Assembly (NCBI GenBank): GCA_943737045.1
Contig: CALSFV010000300.1
Location: 310,001-374,000 of the forward strand
Source: Parapristionchus giblindavisi
Taxonomy: Eukaryota; Nematoda; Chromadorea; Rhabditida; Diplogasteridae
Direction: 5' to 3'
Length of the DNA stretch: 64,000 bases
A program made the position numbers and the translations under genes. Below, in pieces: positions 1 to 13,692 of the stretch; within the stretch, counting starts at the first letter, position 1, and each line of letters opens with the position of its first letter. Under the pieces are notes generated by a model. That model worked only from the letters and a program-made list of their open reading frames with translations. It had not been told where the DNA came from and searched no databases.

Positions 1-344
1 ATGTAGAAGTAGTTGGAAAAGTAGTAATCCAACACTCGCGTAAGCGGTTTTTAAGAGTTTGTCAATTGCGAAGCTATGGTACTATTCCAACTACTTTTAC
101 AATTACAAAATTAACACGTACTTTTGATTTTTCCATTTACTTTTCCATGATTTTTTAAAACACCACATTAATTACCAAAGAAAATGAAACAATCGTTTTA
201 TTATCAAACTGGTACGAAAATGATGGGTAATAAGGAATACTGTATGTTTTTTGTTGGAAATTCACTGTATCCATCATTTTCGGGCCTGTGTGAAAACCTG
301 TGACCAGAACCAACTAAGACCTGTGTGGACCAGTGTAAGGGAAA

Positions 345-480
345 AAAACAGCGTTAAAAGAACTTTTTCTCATGGAAACTCATGATTAAGATTTGAAAAT
401 CGAAAAATATTAATTCTCCGCCGAAATAAATGATGCACCCAAATGCCCGTCGATGCAGGGCGAAGCGGAGTGTCCATGTT
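345..480. repeat. Dispersed repeat, copy 1
   Basis: This segment resembles 55600-55735 in the same orientation: shared blocks include CATGATTAAGA, ATCGAAAAATATT and GAAATAAATGATG. I see no coding exon in 1-740. It is AT-rich sequence, with an inverted GCTAAATGACG-like motif near 560-650. Confidence 0.6.
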
Positions 481-935
481 GACAACTCGACCGAGATTAG
501 GGTTCCGCATTCGTGCAATTCACAAAGTTGTGCAAAGTCGTGCATCATTTTCATCAGCGTCATTTAGCAATCGTTATGCCTTATTGGCATTTGTATGTAT
601 ATAACTAAGAAAATGACGTTAAAGCATTCAAATAGCGACCGCTAAATGACGCTAATGAATGAAAATGTTGCACGACTTACGAATTGCCCGATTTAATGCA
701 TGTGTAACCCTATCCGAGATGACTGTATTCTTATTCTTAGATCTTACTACTATCCATAAGTATGATTATTGGTATTAACCTTCGTAGGCATTGGCATATC
801 GTGATCCCTCATGCGGTGAAAATTTTCTCTGTTGCCAGGTAAAGACTATAAATAAAGAAAGATTAGTTTCGGGCGCGGCAGAAGAGTCCTTGTTCCTCAA
901 CCATTGATTGTATTTTAAAGTAGACATACGGGCAT

Positions 936-1076
936 TACTCTAGAACACCGAACCAAAACACCGACCAATCCACAAGGGGACGAAAAATAAAATAAACACG
1001 AAAGAAAGAGCCTTTAATTATAGACTTTTATTCTAGGCAAGATTATATCTTTGGACTGGTCAGGTGTTCTAGAGTA
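936..1076. repeat. Palindromic MITE, ACTCTAGAACACCG family, copy 1
   Basis: The ends are inverted: ACTCTAGAACACCG at the left and a matching GGTGTTCTAGAGTAGT at the right. A second copy lies at 25366-25492. It sits inside intron 2 of the split MGNAVS gene. Confidence 0.65.
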
Positions 1077-1533
1077 GTGCCGGCGTACGATTATAAAAAT
1101 GGTTAAAAATGGTTTTCCTTTGAATGATAAAAGATCTTCCGATCATATCCATCGATTGCACATAATACAATATAAAAAATGCAAGTAAATATGCGTAAAT
1201 CTACCCTCTCGAGAGCGAAATCAATCTGAGGATATTTTAATGCATGTGACGAGGGATTCCAATCGCTCATCCAAAAGGAAATATCCTCCTGAAAGGTCTT
1301 CGATAAGGAATACGCTAGACGCGAGGTAAACAGCGTAAAGGTAAACAAGGTGAACTGTGAAATAATGATCAACGGTGGTGTACAGAGCAATCTTTTTCGC
1401 ACATCTCGGGAAATGTGCTAAATTTCAAAAATTGGTGCTACAATTCCCTAGATCTATTGAATATCTAGCTATGGCCACAGCACCATCTTCATATGGTCGA
1501 CGTTTCCTAATTGCTCAATAAGATCACCGTGTA

Positions 1534-2505
1534 CAGTCCCGCCCGATCGCCTTGTCTTAACGCGGCACGCCGCGGCACGCGGCGTGCCGCCTGTGCCGCA
1601 TCTCGTTTTACGGGCTGAATAATGTTTCTAAAAATATGAAAAGTGTATTGGCCATTGTTTGGTCCGATATGATTAATAATGCCGCAGAAACGAAAAATAT
1701 TGGGTGACTCTGGATAGTGCAAAATAATTTATTACAAAATTGCTTAGGTACTGTAATGCTACCGTATGCAATATTCAAATTTCGAATTTCCCTCAATTTT
1801 TATTCTTCGCGTCATATTGATTGATTGTTTTTACATGTTTTTCACGTTCCTGCTTTACTCTCTCTCTCGTTTTCTTTGAATTTTTTTAAAATTAAATTGG
1901 ATTTCATTGAATGTTCTACGTTTATTTACTTTATATTTATCATCCAATCGGATAGTTATCATTCCGTACTGCAGGTATCTTGATTTCCTCATTCAATTTT
2001 CTCACTCTTTATTTAATAAAGGCTGTATTTTAGCCAATTCTCGTGAAGAATTTCTATTTCTCTCATACTTTTATGTAGATTAGGCGGATGTGGTATGTAA
2101 ATAGATATATTATATCGTTTCTTACACGCCACTATTGTTAATGTAAGGCTCTTTCATTGTGTTACAAAGGTTAGTCGTACTTTGAATAATCTTTTCGTGC
2201 CTCATTCCGACGTCAGCACTTCAATTCAGACCTCTTCACTGATTGATCCAACGTGTATTAATCATTCATTAATCAATGTTACGTTTCTATTTTGGATATT
2301 GCATACTATTCGAGGTATTTTTATTTATATTTAATGCACGATTAGCAGAATTGTATTTAAGAGCGTATTCCAATCTTATCTTCGTTTTATTTATTCGAAA
2401 CATTTAATATTAATGAACATGAATGAGGAATAACGTATTGCTTCTTGTAGGGTGTGATCGACTACAGTGTCCTCGGTCATTATTGATCACACCATCGCCA
2501 ACCAG
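1534..2505 (+). repeat. Left foldback arm, outer part
   Basis: This is the inverted partner of 22366-23337, with equal length (972 bp). It carries a GC-rich CGGCACGCCGCG palindrome near 1562-1600. The two 62-aa reading frames, 1608-1796 minus and 23075-23263 plus, are identical, as expected of the repeat, and are not evidence of a gene. Confidence 0.9.
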
Positions 2506-3493
2506 GGGTCCGTCCAATCTGTCACTTTCGATCGAAAGTTCAGAAGAAAGTTCGCATCTTTTTAGCGAGAGTTCAGAAGAAAGATGCGAACTTTCCTCGC
2601 AACTTTCGTCGCAAGTCCTCTTACCCCTCCCTGGGTAAATGGGCTTATATACTTGTAATAAAGAGTTCGGCATACCCCAGACGGGTTTGGTGTGTGACTA
2701 AACTAACGGGTGGTGGGCGGAGCTCCGCCGGTTCTAACAACTATCAAGTTAACTCATTATTTAAGCCATCATAATCTACCGTAATCCACCTACCGTAACC
2801 TACAGTAACCCAGTTCATTGGGTCAAATTGATTGCGACGGGTCAAATGATTCACTAGTGTAAATTACCGTTACCGAGACCTTTTCGTTGATGATTCTACG
2901 TTATTCTTTGTGTTTTTTCGGGTTTTATAGATATTTCATGTCAACACAAAACATTCCTTTAAAATTACTGTATGAACAAAGTAATAAATCGAACCAAAAA
3001 GTATGAAAACAAGACAATGACAAGCACTACAAGTACAAATATAATAGATGAGAGGGAGAAACATGTTATGTAGAAAGCAATAATTGGGTGAAAGAACAAA
3101 TGAATAACGAGGGGTGAGTGAGATTACGGTGGGTAGTCGATCAATATACAATTATTGATCGATTGATGAATGGGAAAATGGGCGTCCGGTCGCAGCATAT
3201 GAAGCGTGACGTCATCCTAGCGTGAATTGATCAATAGGTATAAAACCGAATGCATAAAAATCAATCAATAAATAGATAGACTATGACAAAAAACAATCGT
3301 CTGGTATGTACAGAAGAATCGTCACATGGCTGGGGCTCATACAAAGAAATAATCTATCGAGCTACGAATCAATCAATCAATAAAAGGGGCTAACGTAAAC
3401 CAAAATCAGGGTGGGATCGTTGTGACAATCAATCTATTGTGGGACTACCGTATACCAAAATCAGGGGGGGACGTTGTGAGAGTGAGAGTGTCT

Positions 3494-3850
3494 CTACATG
3501 ATGACTTCCCTCTGTGGTACGCTGGCCGAGATGGCCTTGTTGAAGTAGAGCTCATCTTTGACGACGACGTCATCGCCCAGCACCGACGAGCCATCCATGC
3601 GCACCCAGGAACCTGAAAAAGACAACTCAGTTTGAGATTGCGGGAGCTCCTTAGTTACTATCATTGAGCCGCCGTGCACGACAGAATATGTAGTCACAAG
3701 TCAATAAATCAATAAAGACATCAATCTATCAATCAATAATTAAATAAGTAAATCAATCAATATTGGCACTTACAACATCCGGTCCAATCACCCAACCCTC
3801 GCCGATGACTGCGGTCGGGTCGACGAGCACGTTGCCCTTGATGTGTTCGC
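3494..3850 (-). pseudogene. GDP-mannose pyrophosphorylase (GMPPB-like) C-terminal fragment
   Basis: Two exons are visible, 3774-3850 and 3494-3612. The first encodes a hexapeptide-repeat segment with GNVLVDPTAVIGEG and IGPDV. The second contains [20 protein letters not shown] and ends SVPQREVIM plus a stop. Both match the left-handed beta-helix C-terminus of the enzyme that makes GDP-mannose from mannose-1-phosphate and GTP. Roughly 45 residues that normally lie between the two segments are missing, the reading frames do not join, and a few residues before the C-terminus are also gone. It lies downstream of topoisomerase II exons on the same strand, and the phase at that junction is compatible, so the transcript would be chimeric. 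Confidence 0.8.
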
Positions 3851-3857
3851 CTCAAAC

Positions 3858-3911
<54 letters not shown>
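3858..3911. repeat. (TTA)n microsatellite
   Basis: Perfect TTA/ATT triplet run beside the acceptor of the GMPPB-like exon, within the topoisomerase-to-GMPPB intron. Confidence 0.95.
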
Positions 3912-6502
3912 CATAGTAAATGTTATGTCCTTAGGCACAACTCGTGTAGCAGAATAGAGACTTTATCGGAGAGAGAATTAACAGTGCAACGTGAGATAAA
4001 CTAATAGAAGTGAGCTGGGAAGCGAAACCGCAGCTTTATATAGGGGGCGCGTGACCGCGTAGGCAATCAAGGGGTTCAACGGGTCAACGGTTGTACGCTA
4101 GGCCAGACTACAATAACTAGGTGGCGTACATATCAGTAAAGGAGCGAGTGACGTCATCAAAGTGGATTATCGATTGGCTATTGAGCCACTCTGACTAATC
4201 GATATCGACGGACATACTTCAAAAGACTTATCTAACAGATATATATCCCATCCCCCGGGTGATTTTTGAGAAAATGGGGTGGGTCGGATGCTAAAATCGG
4301 ATGGGTCTTGACGCTAGCGACAATACCGCCCACGTATGATTACAGTACAGCCAATACTACGGCAATAAATCAATTAATCGATATTACAATCGATACTTAC
4401 CAGATACAGCGAGCGTCTTGGCTGAGTCTCCCTCGGTGAGAATGAGCGTGCACAGATGAGAGTTCTTGGTTCAGGCGTCGTTGGCGTCCTCGAGCTTGGG
4501 GATGCCCTACAAAGATGCGGTAATCATTTAATCAATAATTTCAGAAAAAAATCAATAAATTAATAATGCAGAAAATCAATCAATGAATCAACTAATCGAC
4601 CAATCTGCTCCCACCTTCATCTTGCTGTTGCACTTCTTGTCCACAATCTCCGTCTGCTTGAAGCGCACCCACGAGAGAGTCCACAATGTCGCACGCTTGA
4701 GCCTTGAACATACATTTTAGGTCAATCCTCACAATGAGAGGATTGACCCACTATATACGCCTCATTTTCATGGTCGACCCACTATATAAGGCTCATTTTT
4801 TTATGTGAAAGATTACAATTTAAGCGAAAAATAACGATTTTCTAAATCGACCCACCTTTCTAAACCTTCTACTACTCTACTTCTAACTTTCTAAACCATG
4901 AATCGAATCGAATCGATAAATAAAATACAGTGAGGACACCGAAAAAGTATGGCCTTGAACAAGTACGGTAGGTCAGTCGCATAAATCGTTAACCAAACTA
5001 CAGAATACAAAGTACCTGTTTGGCAAACTTGTCCGAGATCTCACACTTGGATCCGAAACTCTTCGACTAGAGGGTCATGGTCTCCTTGGTCTGCGAGTCG
5101 AAGGTGGGGTTCTCAATGAGAGAATTCACGAAGACCCACATGTGATTCTTCACCTGTAAATGATCAATCGATAATGTGAATCCATCAATCAATAAATCGT
5201 CAAAATGATCAGAAACATACTTGGAAAGGCTTGACTTGTACCGTACTCTTGCCAACCTTCTTCTTGATCGTATCGATTAGCTTCTGGACCATTTGATCGG
5301 CAACATAGTCAACGTGTCGACCACCCTGAATCGGCATTATTCATTGATTAATTGCTCATCATTTTGAAGGAATAAATTATTATTATTATATTATTTTGGC
5401 ATACCTTGATAGTGGCGATGGAATTAACGAACGAGACTTGCTGGAAGCCCTTGTCGAGTACGGTAAGAGCCACCTCCCAACGATCACTCACCTACAATGA
5501 TGGATAATCAATATTGATCGATATGAGGATATTGTAGAGCAAAGCTAAGAATCGAGAATAGGATAGGTAGTCCAACAAGGTGTGTCTCACAAGGGAAGCA
5601 CAACTGGAAACGTACATGATTCCGAAAGCGACACACATGATTGTCTATGGTTGAGGGGGAGATGGCCAATGGTGGTTTCAGAAGTTGCACCGCGGACCTG
5701 CTAATCAATTTTTTCGATCGATGCATTTTCAAATTCACGGCTAAAATGCCCTGTGTATTACCAGGAAGTGGGCTAAAATACTCTATGCGCTGTTAGATAG
5801 TTTGAACATCTGCCTCGAGGGCTCAATCGGGAGCGCATCTGACTAGCATCCCTATACCCCCTAGTTCTTTTCCCACCCCATCATAATTTTTTTTGCTAAT
5901 TTTTACAAACTTTCTCAACTTCACTTACATTGTTTTTTCGTTGTTTTAATCTCAGGTCTCGGTAATTCACAGCACTGCACATCGCTGCGCAGTTTATCAA
6001 ATAAGATCGTTGTGTAGGTTTGTTTTATGGCATCATAGACAGCACGTCGGCTACCGTAACCCTCACAATCAATAAATATTTCAAATCAATCAATACCTGT
6101 TCATAGCACACTTTCAGCGGCTCGCCCTGTCCATCAACCTCATTCTTCGTGTACTGCTCAAGGTACTGATTGAAGCCAGTTACCTGTACATCATTACTAT
6201 GATTACACTCAGCTGAAAGATGCTTAGCAAATGCGTTGCTTACGCATTTGCTTAGCGACACGGTTGCTCGTATTTAAGCATACGCTATGCTTGGACGAGG
6301 AATGCTTATATTCAAGCATCACATATGCTTAAAGTGGGCGGAGTCTAGTGCACGCTAGATCAAGTGCTACTTCATCAGCTTCCGGCAGTTTCCTGTTTTG
6401 TTTTTATTATTTCCTGTTTTTTATTGTATATTGTATGTATAGCATGGTCGATAAATTGTTGTCTTAAACTTGTTTTTCATTTAAATCTCTAAATCACAAC
6501 AG

Positions 6503-9500
6503 ATGAGGTGCCCATATCCAACATGTGGGGCCTCCTTTCATTCACCTGAGGAGCGTACGTACCATTTCCGGAAAATCAATCACGATAAGGATGTACGGAT
6601 TTATAAAATAAATGATTTTTATTGTATGGATTATAAGAATTAATTCATTTTAGCGACGCTTAGTGTGTTATGAATGTATCGCTCTGCCTGACTTTTCATC
6701 ATTGAAAACATGGAGTGAACATTACAGAAGAGAGCATCGGCCGAAAACAGGTAGTAAATTTATTCACAAATAAAATCATCGAAAAAAATGAACAATTGAT
6801 CTTCGAACGAAAGAAGGAAGATACGGTAGAGCTGTATCGAATATTATCTGAAAAAAAATAAATGAACCATGTTCAATTAAGTGACAGAAGACTGGTGATC
6901 TTTGATCTTTCTATTATATATGCGGTTCAAAGTTCATATACATATCAGTATCTACTTTTGCGAATTCATAAGCTCAGTTTAAAGAAATTTTATTAATTTA
7001 CCTGAGACTTAACTCTCATCCATCTGTTATACATCGCTGGGTACCCGAAATGTTACTGAAATGAAAAACAAATTAACATTCTGCGGGGCTGTAATTATTA
7101 TTAATAAATTTAAGTGGCAGTTTTAATTTGTGCGATCTTCTAAGTGTAAGAGCGTATCAACTTTTTAAAAGGGAATTTTAAGAATATTGGCCTAGTTTAA
7201 TATCAGCTTCTAATTAATAAATCAATCGATTAATAAAACTATAATTTAACACGAGTTTGGATCATCCTCCGAAAGATATAATCATCTTATAAATAAAGTG
7301 CTGCTTGAGCATATAGCATACCAAGCATGTGCCTTACGTGCATACGCCGTAACGTGTTACAATTCGCTACGTATGTTTCGGCGTAAATTTTGGCGTGTGG
7401 TGGATCTCGAGTAGAAAACCCTGAATGTCAATTGGTATACGGTAATAATTTACCGTAACCATTGATCAGTAATGGTTGACTACCGTATCCATTTATAGTA
7501 ATTTTATGCTCTTAGGGTTTTTTACTCAAGATCCACCACACGCCAAAATTTACGCCGAAACATACGTAGCGAAATGTAACACGTTCATAGGTCGAATAGC
7601 TAGGTTATCGTTTTTCAAAATGCGGTCAGGTTTTTTGATTTTTGGCAAATTTGGCTCAAAATGCGGTCAGGCTTGGTGCTTTGTAACATGCTTTTCGATC
7701 TATGAACACGTTACGGCGTAGGCTTTATTGGCAAATGTAAGGACGCACTTGTAAACAGATAATAAGCAAATTAAAACATGAATCCAGCTCTAAAAGTACT
7801 TTGAGTGATTGGCAAGCTACCGTTGAACTATAAAATTCGCGCTCACAATATCAAAGCATCGTTGGTAAGAATCAATCAATAAATCAACAATTGCCCATAA
7901 CTACCGTACCTGCATCATGCCGTTGTAAAGGCTGGTTCACTGCTCACGCAGCTTATAAACGTACTCGATCTGATCAGCGTCCTCCTGTAAAAATGATGAT
8001 AGTTAATACAGTATACTGAAGGAGAATTTCAAATCAGTAGCAGTGAGTTAGTCTCCTTGGTGTTACATAAATTCACCTGCTACTAAACCATCACTCGACT
8101 CGTGACATCCAGAGATATGGTTTCGACTAATTACTAAAAGCGCAGGTCTACTTTTTTCATTTTATTTGACATTTTTATAAATCATTGCGTTGATAAATAC
8201 TGTTATGATATGGAAATGTATAACTACATAGGTGTTTTAAAGATTTTACGGAAATACGGATTTCGAAACCGTAAATTTTACGGATCCGTAAAATTTACAT
8301 TTTACGCCCATCCCTGTTTGAAATAGACCTATTGATTATTCAAACTGCAAAACACAGACTATACTCTAGTCTCAACTACCTACCTGCACAAATCAGTGAC
8401 GACTCCGACAGCAGCATTGGCGTTTCATCGGCAAAGGCTAGTCCACGAGGAAGATGAAGACGGAGAACATCGACGTAGCGAACAAATTCGCCCTTGAGAG
8501 CTGCAAAGATCAAAGATCATTAGGATGAAAATCGAAAAAAAAACCAACCTTCGACTAGCGTAGATACGGCGATGAGTGCCTCCTCAAAGACGTAGTTCCC
8601 ACTACCCACACCCCTGTCCATCATCTGCAGAAACGATCGGAGATCTGTAATTTGAACAAATGCAATTAAATTGCATGATACCACAATCTTGGATAGATTA
8701 CTATGTCACATGCCAGTTGCATTATTGTACTAACACGTTGCAACCAGGGCTGTTCGGAAAAAATATACTCGGAAAATCGGAAATTTCCGAAAATATTTTC
8801 GGAAAATTCGGAAAATATTTTTTAAGGTTGTTATTGTTCTGGAAATACTAAAACCAATATTATTTAGCAACAATATTATTTTGACACTCAAAATATAACA
8901 GCATCTTTGGAACTATTCAGTCCGTTTTGGTAGGTGAGTAACTCTTAGCGGAACTGAATATCTTCTACCTCCCAAGGTACAGGAGAAGATCAATGATACT
9001 TAAGTTGAAGACGAGAGCGAATAGGGGATAAAGCACATCTTATTTTGTCATACAATTTCAAGGGGTGCGAATCTGGCTGGGAAAGAGTTGCCACCTAACA
9101 GGATTGATGTTAATGTCAACTACATTATAGTTTGGTCAGCATACTTACAAAACAATCGTAATGAAAAAGAGAATTTAGTACTGATTCTTGTTTTTTTATA
9201 TGTATATTTGTATGAGAAAAATATTTTATTCAACGACTTTTAGTAAATAGAAATTCTCCGAATTATCTGAAAATCGGAAAATCAAAATTTTCCGAAAAAG
9301 GTCAGAAAATCGCCAATCCCAGAACTGGTTGCAACCTAGGTTGATACAAGTTCACAATAATAATAGCTTCAAGTGGTTCCTTCTCGACCGTACCTTGGGT
9401 GCGTATCCAGGCTGCATCGTGCGCACGACCAGCTGCAGGGTGGCACACAGAGACGCTTGCAGATTCATCAGTTGGGACTGCAAATCAGGGCTGTTCGAAA

Positions 9501-12500
9501 AAAATATTTTTGGAAAATCGGAAAATCGGAAATTTCCGAAAATATTTTCGGAAAATTCGGAAAATTTTCGGAAAATACTATTTTTAGTTTTTATTGTCCT
9601 GCAAAGCGTTATTAGCACCAGCTACTTTGAAACTCAAAATATAAACATAGGGCGAATACTAGGCCATCGGTTTTCAAAATGCGGTCAGGTTTTTCGATTT
9701 TTGTGAAATGTTGGCTCAAAATCCTGTCAGGCTTGGTACTTTGTAACATACTTTTCGACCTATGAATATAAAAATATAACATCATTGTTGGTGGACTATT
9801 GAGTTTGTCTTCTTAGGTGTTAATTTTGGGAATGAGCAACTGCTCATATTTTCATTGGCGAGAGAGATTGAGTGAAAGAATGTTTTTAGCAGAACTGAAC
9901 ATCCTCTACCTCCACATGTACAGGAGAAGAACAATGATACTTAGGAGGAAGGCGAGAGCGAATAGGGGTGAAAGCACAGCTGATTAGTCATACCATTAGG
10001 TTAAGGGGTGCGATTCTGGCTGGGCAAGAGCTGCCACCTATCAGGATTGATGGTAATTTCGACTACGGTATTCTTTGATCAGCATACATACAAAACAATC
10101 GCAATGAAAAAAAGAATTTAGTACTGATTTTTGTTTTTAATGCATATTTTCATGAGAGAAATATTTTATTCATTGTCTTTTAGTCACTAAAAATTTTCCG
10201 AAAAATTTTCGGAAATTCGGAAAATAAAAATTTTCCGAAAAAGGTCGGAAAATTGGAAAAATCGGAAAAACGGAAATCCCAGCCCTGCTGCAAATGTAAA
10301 GCAAAATAACAATAAATCAATCAATAACATCCGCACTAAGACAGTCATACCATATCCAATAAATCAATAGTCACCGATACCGTAAACATACCTTGATATT
10401 TGTCGCATGGGTTCTGCACTTCCTGCTAGCAGTACGACGGATATTTCACGCGGCGTTGCGAACCTGACAAAGATCAAAGATCAACTTGCAACTGGACTTT
10501 TTCTCTCGCATTTTCCGATTGTTTAAACCTTTATATTGACACACAACAACGGAAAACTACAAAAGATGAGGACATATTTATATTTATATTTCAAAATCCT
10601 TTTTTCACTAGTCGTATTTATGTGCCTCATTTCGTGTATACGTACGCTGACAAATCTACTTAAACTTTGCTCAAAACATACATTCAAGTCGGAGATGTCC
10701 CGAACGAGGGGTTCTAGAGCCTGATCGACGAGCGACACGGGTTTGACGGGGTCGGCACCATCGAGGATTGGGCTGAAAATATCAATCAATCAATAATATG
10801 TAGATACAGTTATAGTAATAGCAGTTCAGATACTAGAGTGGAGTAAAAGATCAATTAATATCTGAGATCATGTCAATGATGACAATTCTATATAGTATAT
10901 CGCGGTGCATTGCTGTATAAAATACCGTAAGCATTCTCTATCTACCACAATCGGAATTTAATCATTTCCTATCTAGCGTATCCTGCAGACGGTCAAAATA
11001 TAACCAATAACTATTTTTTTTAAATACGAAAAGTGATTCTTTCGAATATATTCTCTATAAATTACAACCACAAACATTACATTTCAGGAGGCTCCGCACC
11101 TACACCAACTGCCTATATATCACAAGATCCACCATCGCCTCCTCCGCCACAATCACTTGCAACCTTACACCAACAAGCGTCCACTTTATCTCTACTATCT
11201 CAACAACCGGGGCCACACCCTTCTCCGGATAAGACCGCATTCGACATCATCAAGGATACAGTATCAAACTTGGTCCTGGACCTGATGGGCGATATGGTAG
11301 TCAAGCAAGAGACAATTGACAGCATAGTGCACACAATCGATCGTATACTGAGATTATCAATAGAATTGGCAGAGGAAGATCATGCTCGGATCGGTGATGT
11401 GACCAACCCATATACTACACACTACAAGAGAAGGAAAGAATTGAAAAACAATCCGTGTTATTTGGAGCCAATTAAGCATTGGATTGGGGATATAGAGGAA
11501 CAGAGAAAGGATGAATGTGGAAATGATGTGAGAGTAGTACGATCCACGTTCTACTACAGTATCCCTCTACTAGAGACGCTTAAGGCTGAACTGACTAGGA
11601 GCGAAATCAAGGAAGGAATATTCTACAACCATGGAAAAAGTGGAATACACGGAATTAGGGATGGAAATATCATCAAGTATGGTGGTTTTCAATATTTTTA
11701 ATCGATTTTTTTGAAAATTATTCAAATTACAGGGAGGTGCAGCGCCTGTTGCCACAAGGAGAGCTTGCTGTGGGCGTTGGATTCTGGGGCGACGATGCTT
11801 CTCCATTCAATCCCCTTTCAACGTCCGCCTCGAACCACTCGATACAATACTCATTCTTAAAAATAGTGTGTCTCCCACCTGAATTGTTATCTGCTCGGCG
11901 GGTGCATTGCCTGTACGCTGTGGCGTATTCTGGAGACATCCAAGCAGTTGGTTTCAAGCCCATAATTGAACGATTCAAAGATGAAATGGAAAAAGTATTC
12001 CTAACTGGCATCAAATGTGAAGACCCTAGCGGTAATACAATTATCCTCCGCCCGTTTCTGGCACAGTTAAACGGAGATAATAAGTACAAGGCAGAAATCC
12101 TCGGGTATAGGAGAACTTTCTCGAGCGGGCATCCGTGCAGGTAAATTCAACAATAAGAAAACCATACTGATTATTGAACTAATATCTTGAAAATTCATAT
12201 AAAAAATTCAGGATGTGTATTTCGGATGTCTCAGATTTTGATGAAATACTAAATGAGAAGGACGTAACTTTGAGAACAGCACAATCATACAAGGAGAATG
12301 GTACTAAAGTAGAAGTAGCGCGAGCTAACGGCCAATCACAAGAAGAATGGAATGGAATACGGTGAAACTAGAAATATTGATCAAGTATTGATTTCTCTCT
12401 TTTAGTACCCTGTCGCCGCTCTGCACTCTTCCTCATTTCGATATTATTAGGAATGATATGGTGGATGTCATGCATGACCAATTTGAAGGAGAAGCGCGGA

Positions 12501-13692
12501 AGGCAGTACGTAACAACGACTGACTGATACAAAATAAAACATTATTCCATAGTATACTTCTCATTTCAGGTTAAGAGAGTTGTCTCTTTTCTTCGCCAAG
12601 AAGGACTCTCACTGGACAAGTTGAATACAAGGATAGAGAATTTCCCGTACGGACATTACGATGCGAAGAATCGACCTAACCCATTTCCTAAATCGATAAG
12701 CTCATCTTCATCTTTTGGACAGAGGGCTTCTCAGATGTGGTAAACATTTGAATCAGACATATCATACAAATAATATAAAATGCAAATAGTACAATAATTC
12801 AGGACGCTCGTAAGACTGCTCCCCCTCATCGTTGCGAATGATAAATTTAATTCAAAAGATGAACAGTGGACTCACTTCTTGAAATACCGAAATCTGCTTG
12901 AATCTATACTTGTCCAGAAATATCCTTTGACACATCCAGATCATGTTGACAAATTGGTGGAAGAGTACCTAAAAGGATCAGTTAAAGTAAGTGTAAAAAA
13001 CATGGCAAAAATAATCACAGCATATATTAAAGCTATATGGAAACAAGAATGACGATAGTGACGAGGAAGGAAGGTCAAACGAGAAGAAGATGAGGAAGTG
13101 CAATGCTGTTTCATTCAAGGCTCATCTCATGATTCACTATGGCTCAAAGTTTCGTGATCATGGGCCACTCATTTACGGTTGGTCTATGGATTATGAGGCG
13201 TTGTGTGCAGCGGGGAAACGGCACTCTTACGTTTCACAAAATGCTGTGAATGTACCTAAATCGATGAGCGATAAATACTCGGTGATGCTTGCAAGAGAGA
13301 AGAATAGAGGTGTTGCGGAAGACACGGTGTCCTGCGCTTTCACTCACACAATCGATTCTGTTCCCACAAATGGATACAAGGAAGCAACGATTAATGGCCA
13401 AGACTATCGTAGACATGCAGTACTGGTTATTGGAAAGGAAATTGGAACCGACTACCCTATCTTCGCTCAGCTCGAATCGGTTGTAAAGAATAACAAGATC
13501 TCATTCATAGTCAGAAAATTGGACAATGTAGCATTCGATGCTAAATTAGGTGTTTACAAAGTAACTAAGTCAATAGAAACTATGCTAATCAGTCCAAGTG
13601 ACCTGCTATCATCGTATCCGCTAGATTTGTACAAAACATCCGACCCCATTTCATTCCACATTTGTCTTCGTCATTCAATTTTTGATTGCTAA
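6503..13692 (+). CDS. Zinc-finger DDE transposase of the CACTC element
   Basis: Nine exons join in phase into 815 codons plus stop: 6503-6592, 6654-6750, 11088-11676, 11733-12140, 12212-12361, 12406-12505, 12570-12739, 12803-12986, 13033-13692. Residues about 3-27 form a C2H2 finger (CPYPTC...H...H), and exon 2 adds a second (CYEC...HYRREH). A proline-rich stretch follows. The core resembles the large family of animal Tnp2/KDZ-like transposase-derived proteins: GVGFWGDD (Asp279/280), NGDNKYK (Asp374), a following HPCRMC zinc knuckle and VMHDQFEGEA (Asp469, Glu472), then FPYGHYD, WTLVRLLPLI and HYGSKFRDHGPLIYGWSMDYEA. All three acidic positions are kept and no frame is broken, so it may be active. 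Intron 2 is 4.3 kb and holds other insertions. The bare acceptor directly before the ATG suggests trans-splicing. Confidence 0.75.
7329..7750. repeat. Palindromic MITE with a smaller MITE inside
   Basis: The ends are inverted (GCCTTACGTGCATACGCCGTAACG against CGTTACGGCGTAGG), and the arms include an inverted ACGCCAAAATTTACGCCGAA. The smaller inner element, 7589-7706, begins TTCATAGGTCGAATA and ends with its complement. A relative of the inner element lies at 9641-9766. It sits in transposase intron 2. Confidence 0.6.
8745..9327. mobile_element. hAT-type non-autonomous element, copy A
   Basis: It begins CAGGGCTGTTCGG, ends in a degenerate CCCAGAACTG, and is flanked by the 8-bp duplication GTTGCAAC (8737-8744, 9328-9335). 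Internal sequence resembles copy B. No transposase frame. Confidence 0.9.
9486..10287. mobile_element. hAT-type non-autonomous element, copy B
   Basis: The ends are CAGGGCTGTTCG and CCCAGCCCTG, flanked by CTGCAAAT (9478-9485, 10288-10295). It landed on the splice acceptor of an importin-beta exon, whose CTGCAAAT is now duplicated. It carries an internal TTCGACCTATGA MITE at 9641-9766. Confidence 0.92.

Larger units (their letters stand above)
7910..10777 (-). pseudogene. Importin-beta (KPNB1-like) gene relic inside the transposase intron
   Basis: Minus-strand exon remnants keep importin-beta order: about 10690-10777 (PILDGADPVKPVSLVDQALE), 9394-9477 (SQLMNLQASLCATLQLVVRT), 8549-8644 (LQMMDRGVGSGN, EEALIAVSTLVE), 8384-8500 (LKGEFVRYVDVLRLHLP) and 7910-7984 (EDADQIEYVYKLREQ, stop, TSLYNGMMQ). 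They correspond to central HEAT repeats of the nuclear import receptor. Exon 8549-8644 contains a frameshift, and 7910-7984 has TGA where a sense codon is expected. Both protein ends are missing. Two hAT-type insertions lie between the exons. A further exon-like piece at 10392-10460 could not be assigned. It runs antisense to the host transposase. Confidence 0.75.
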
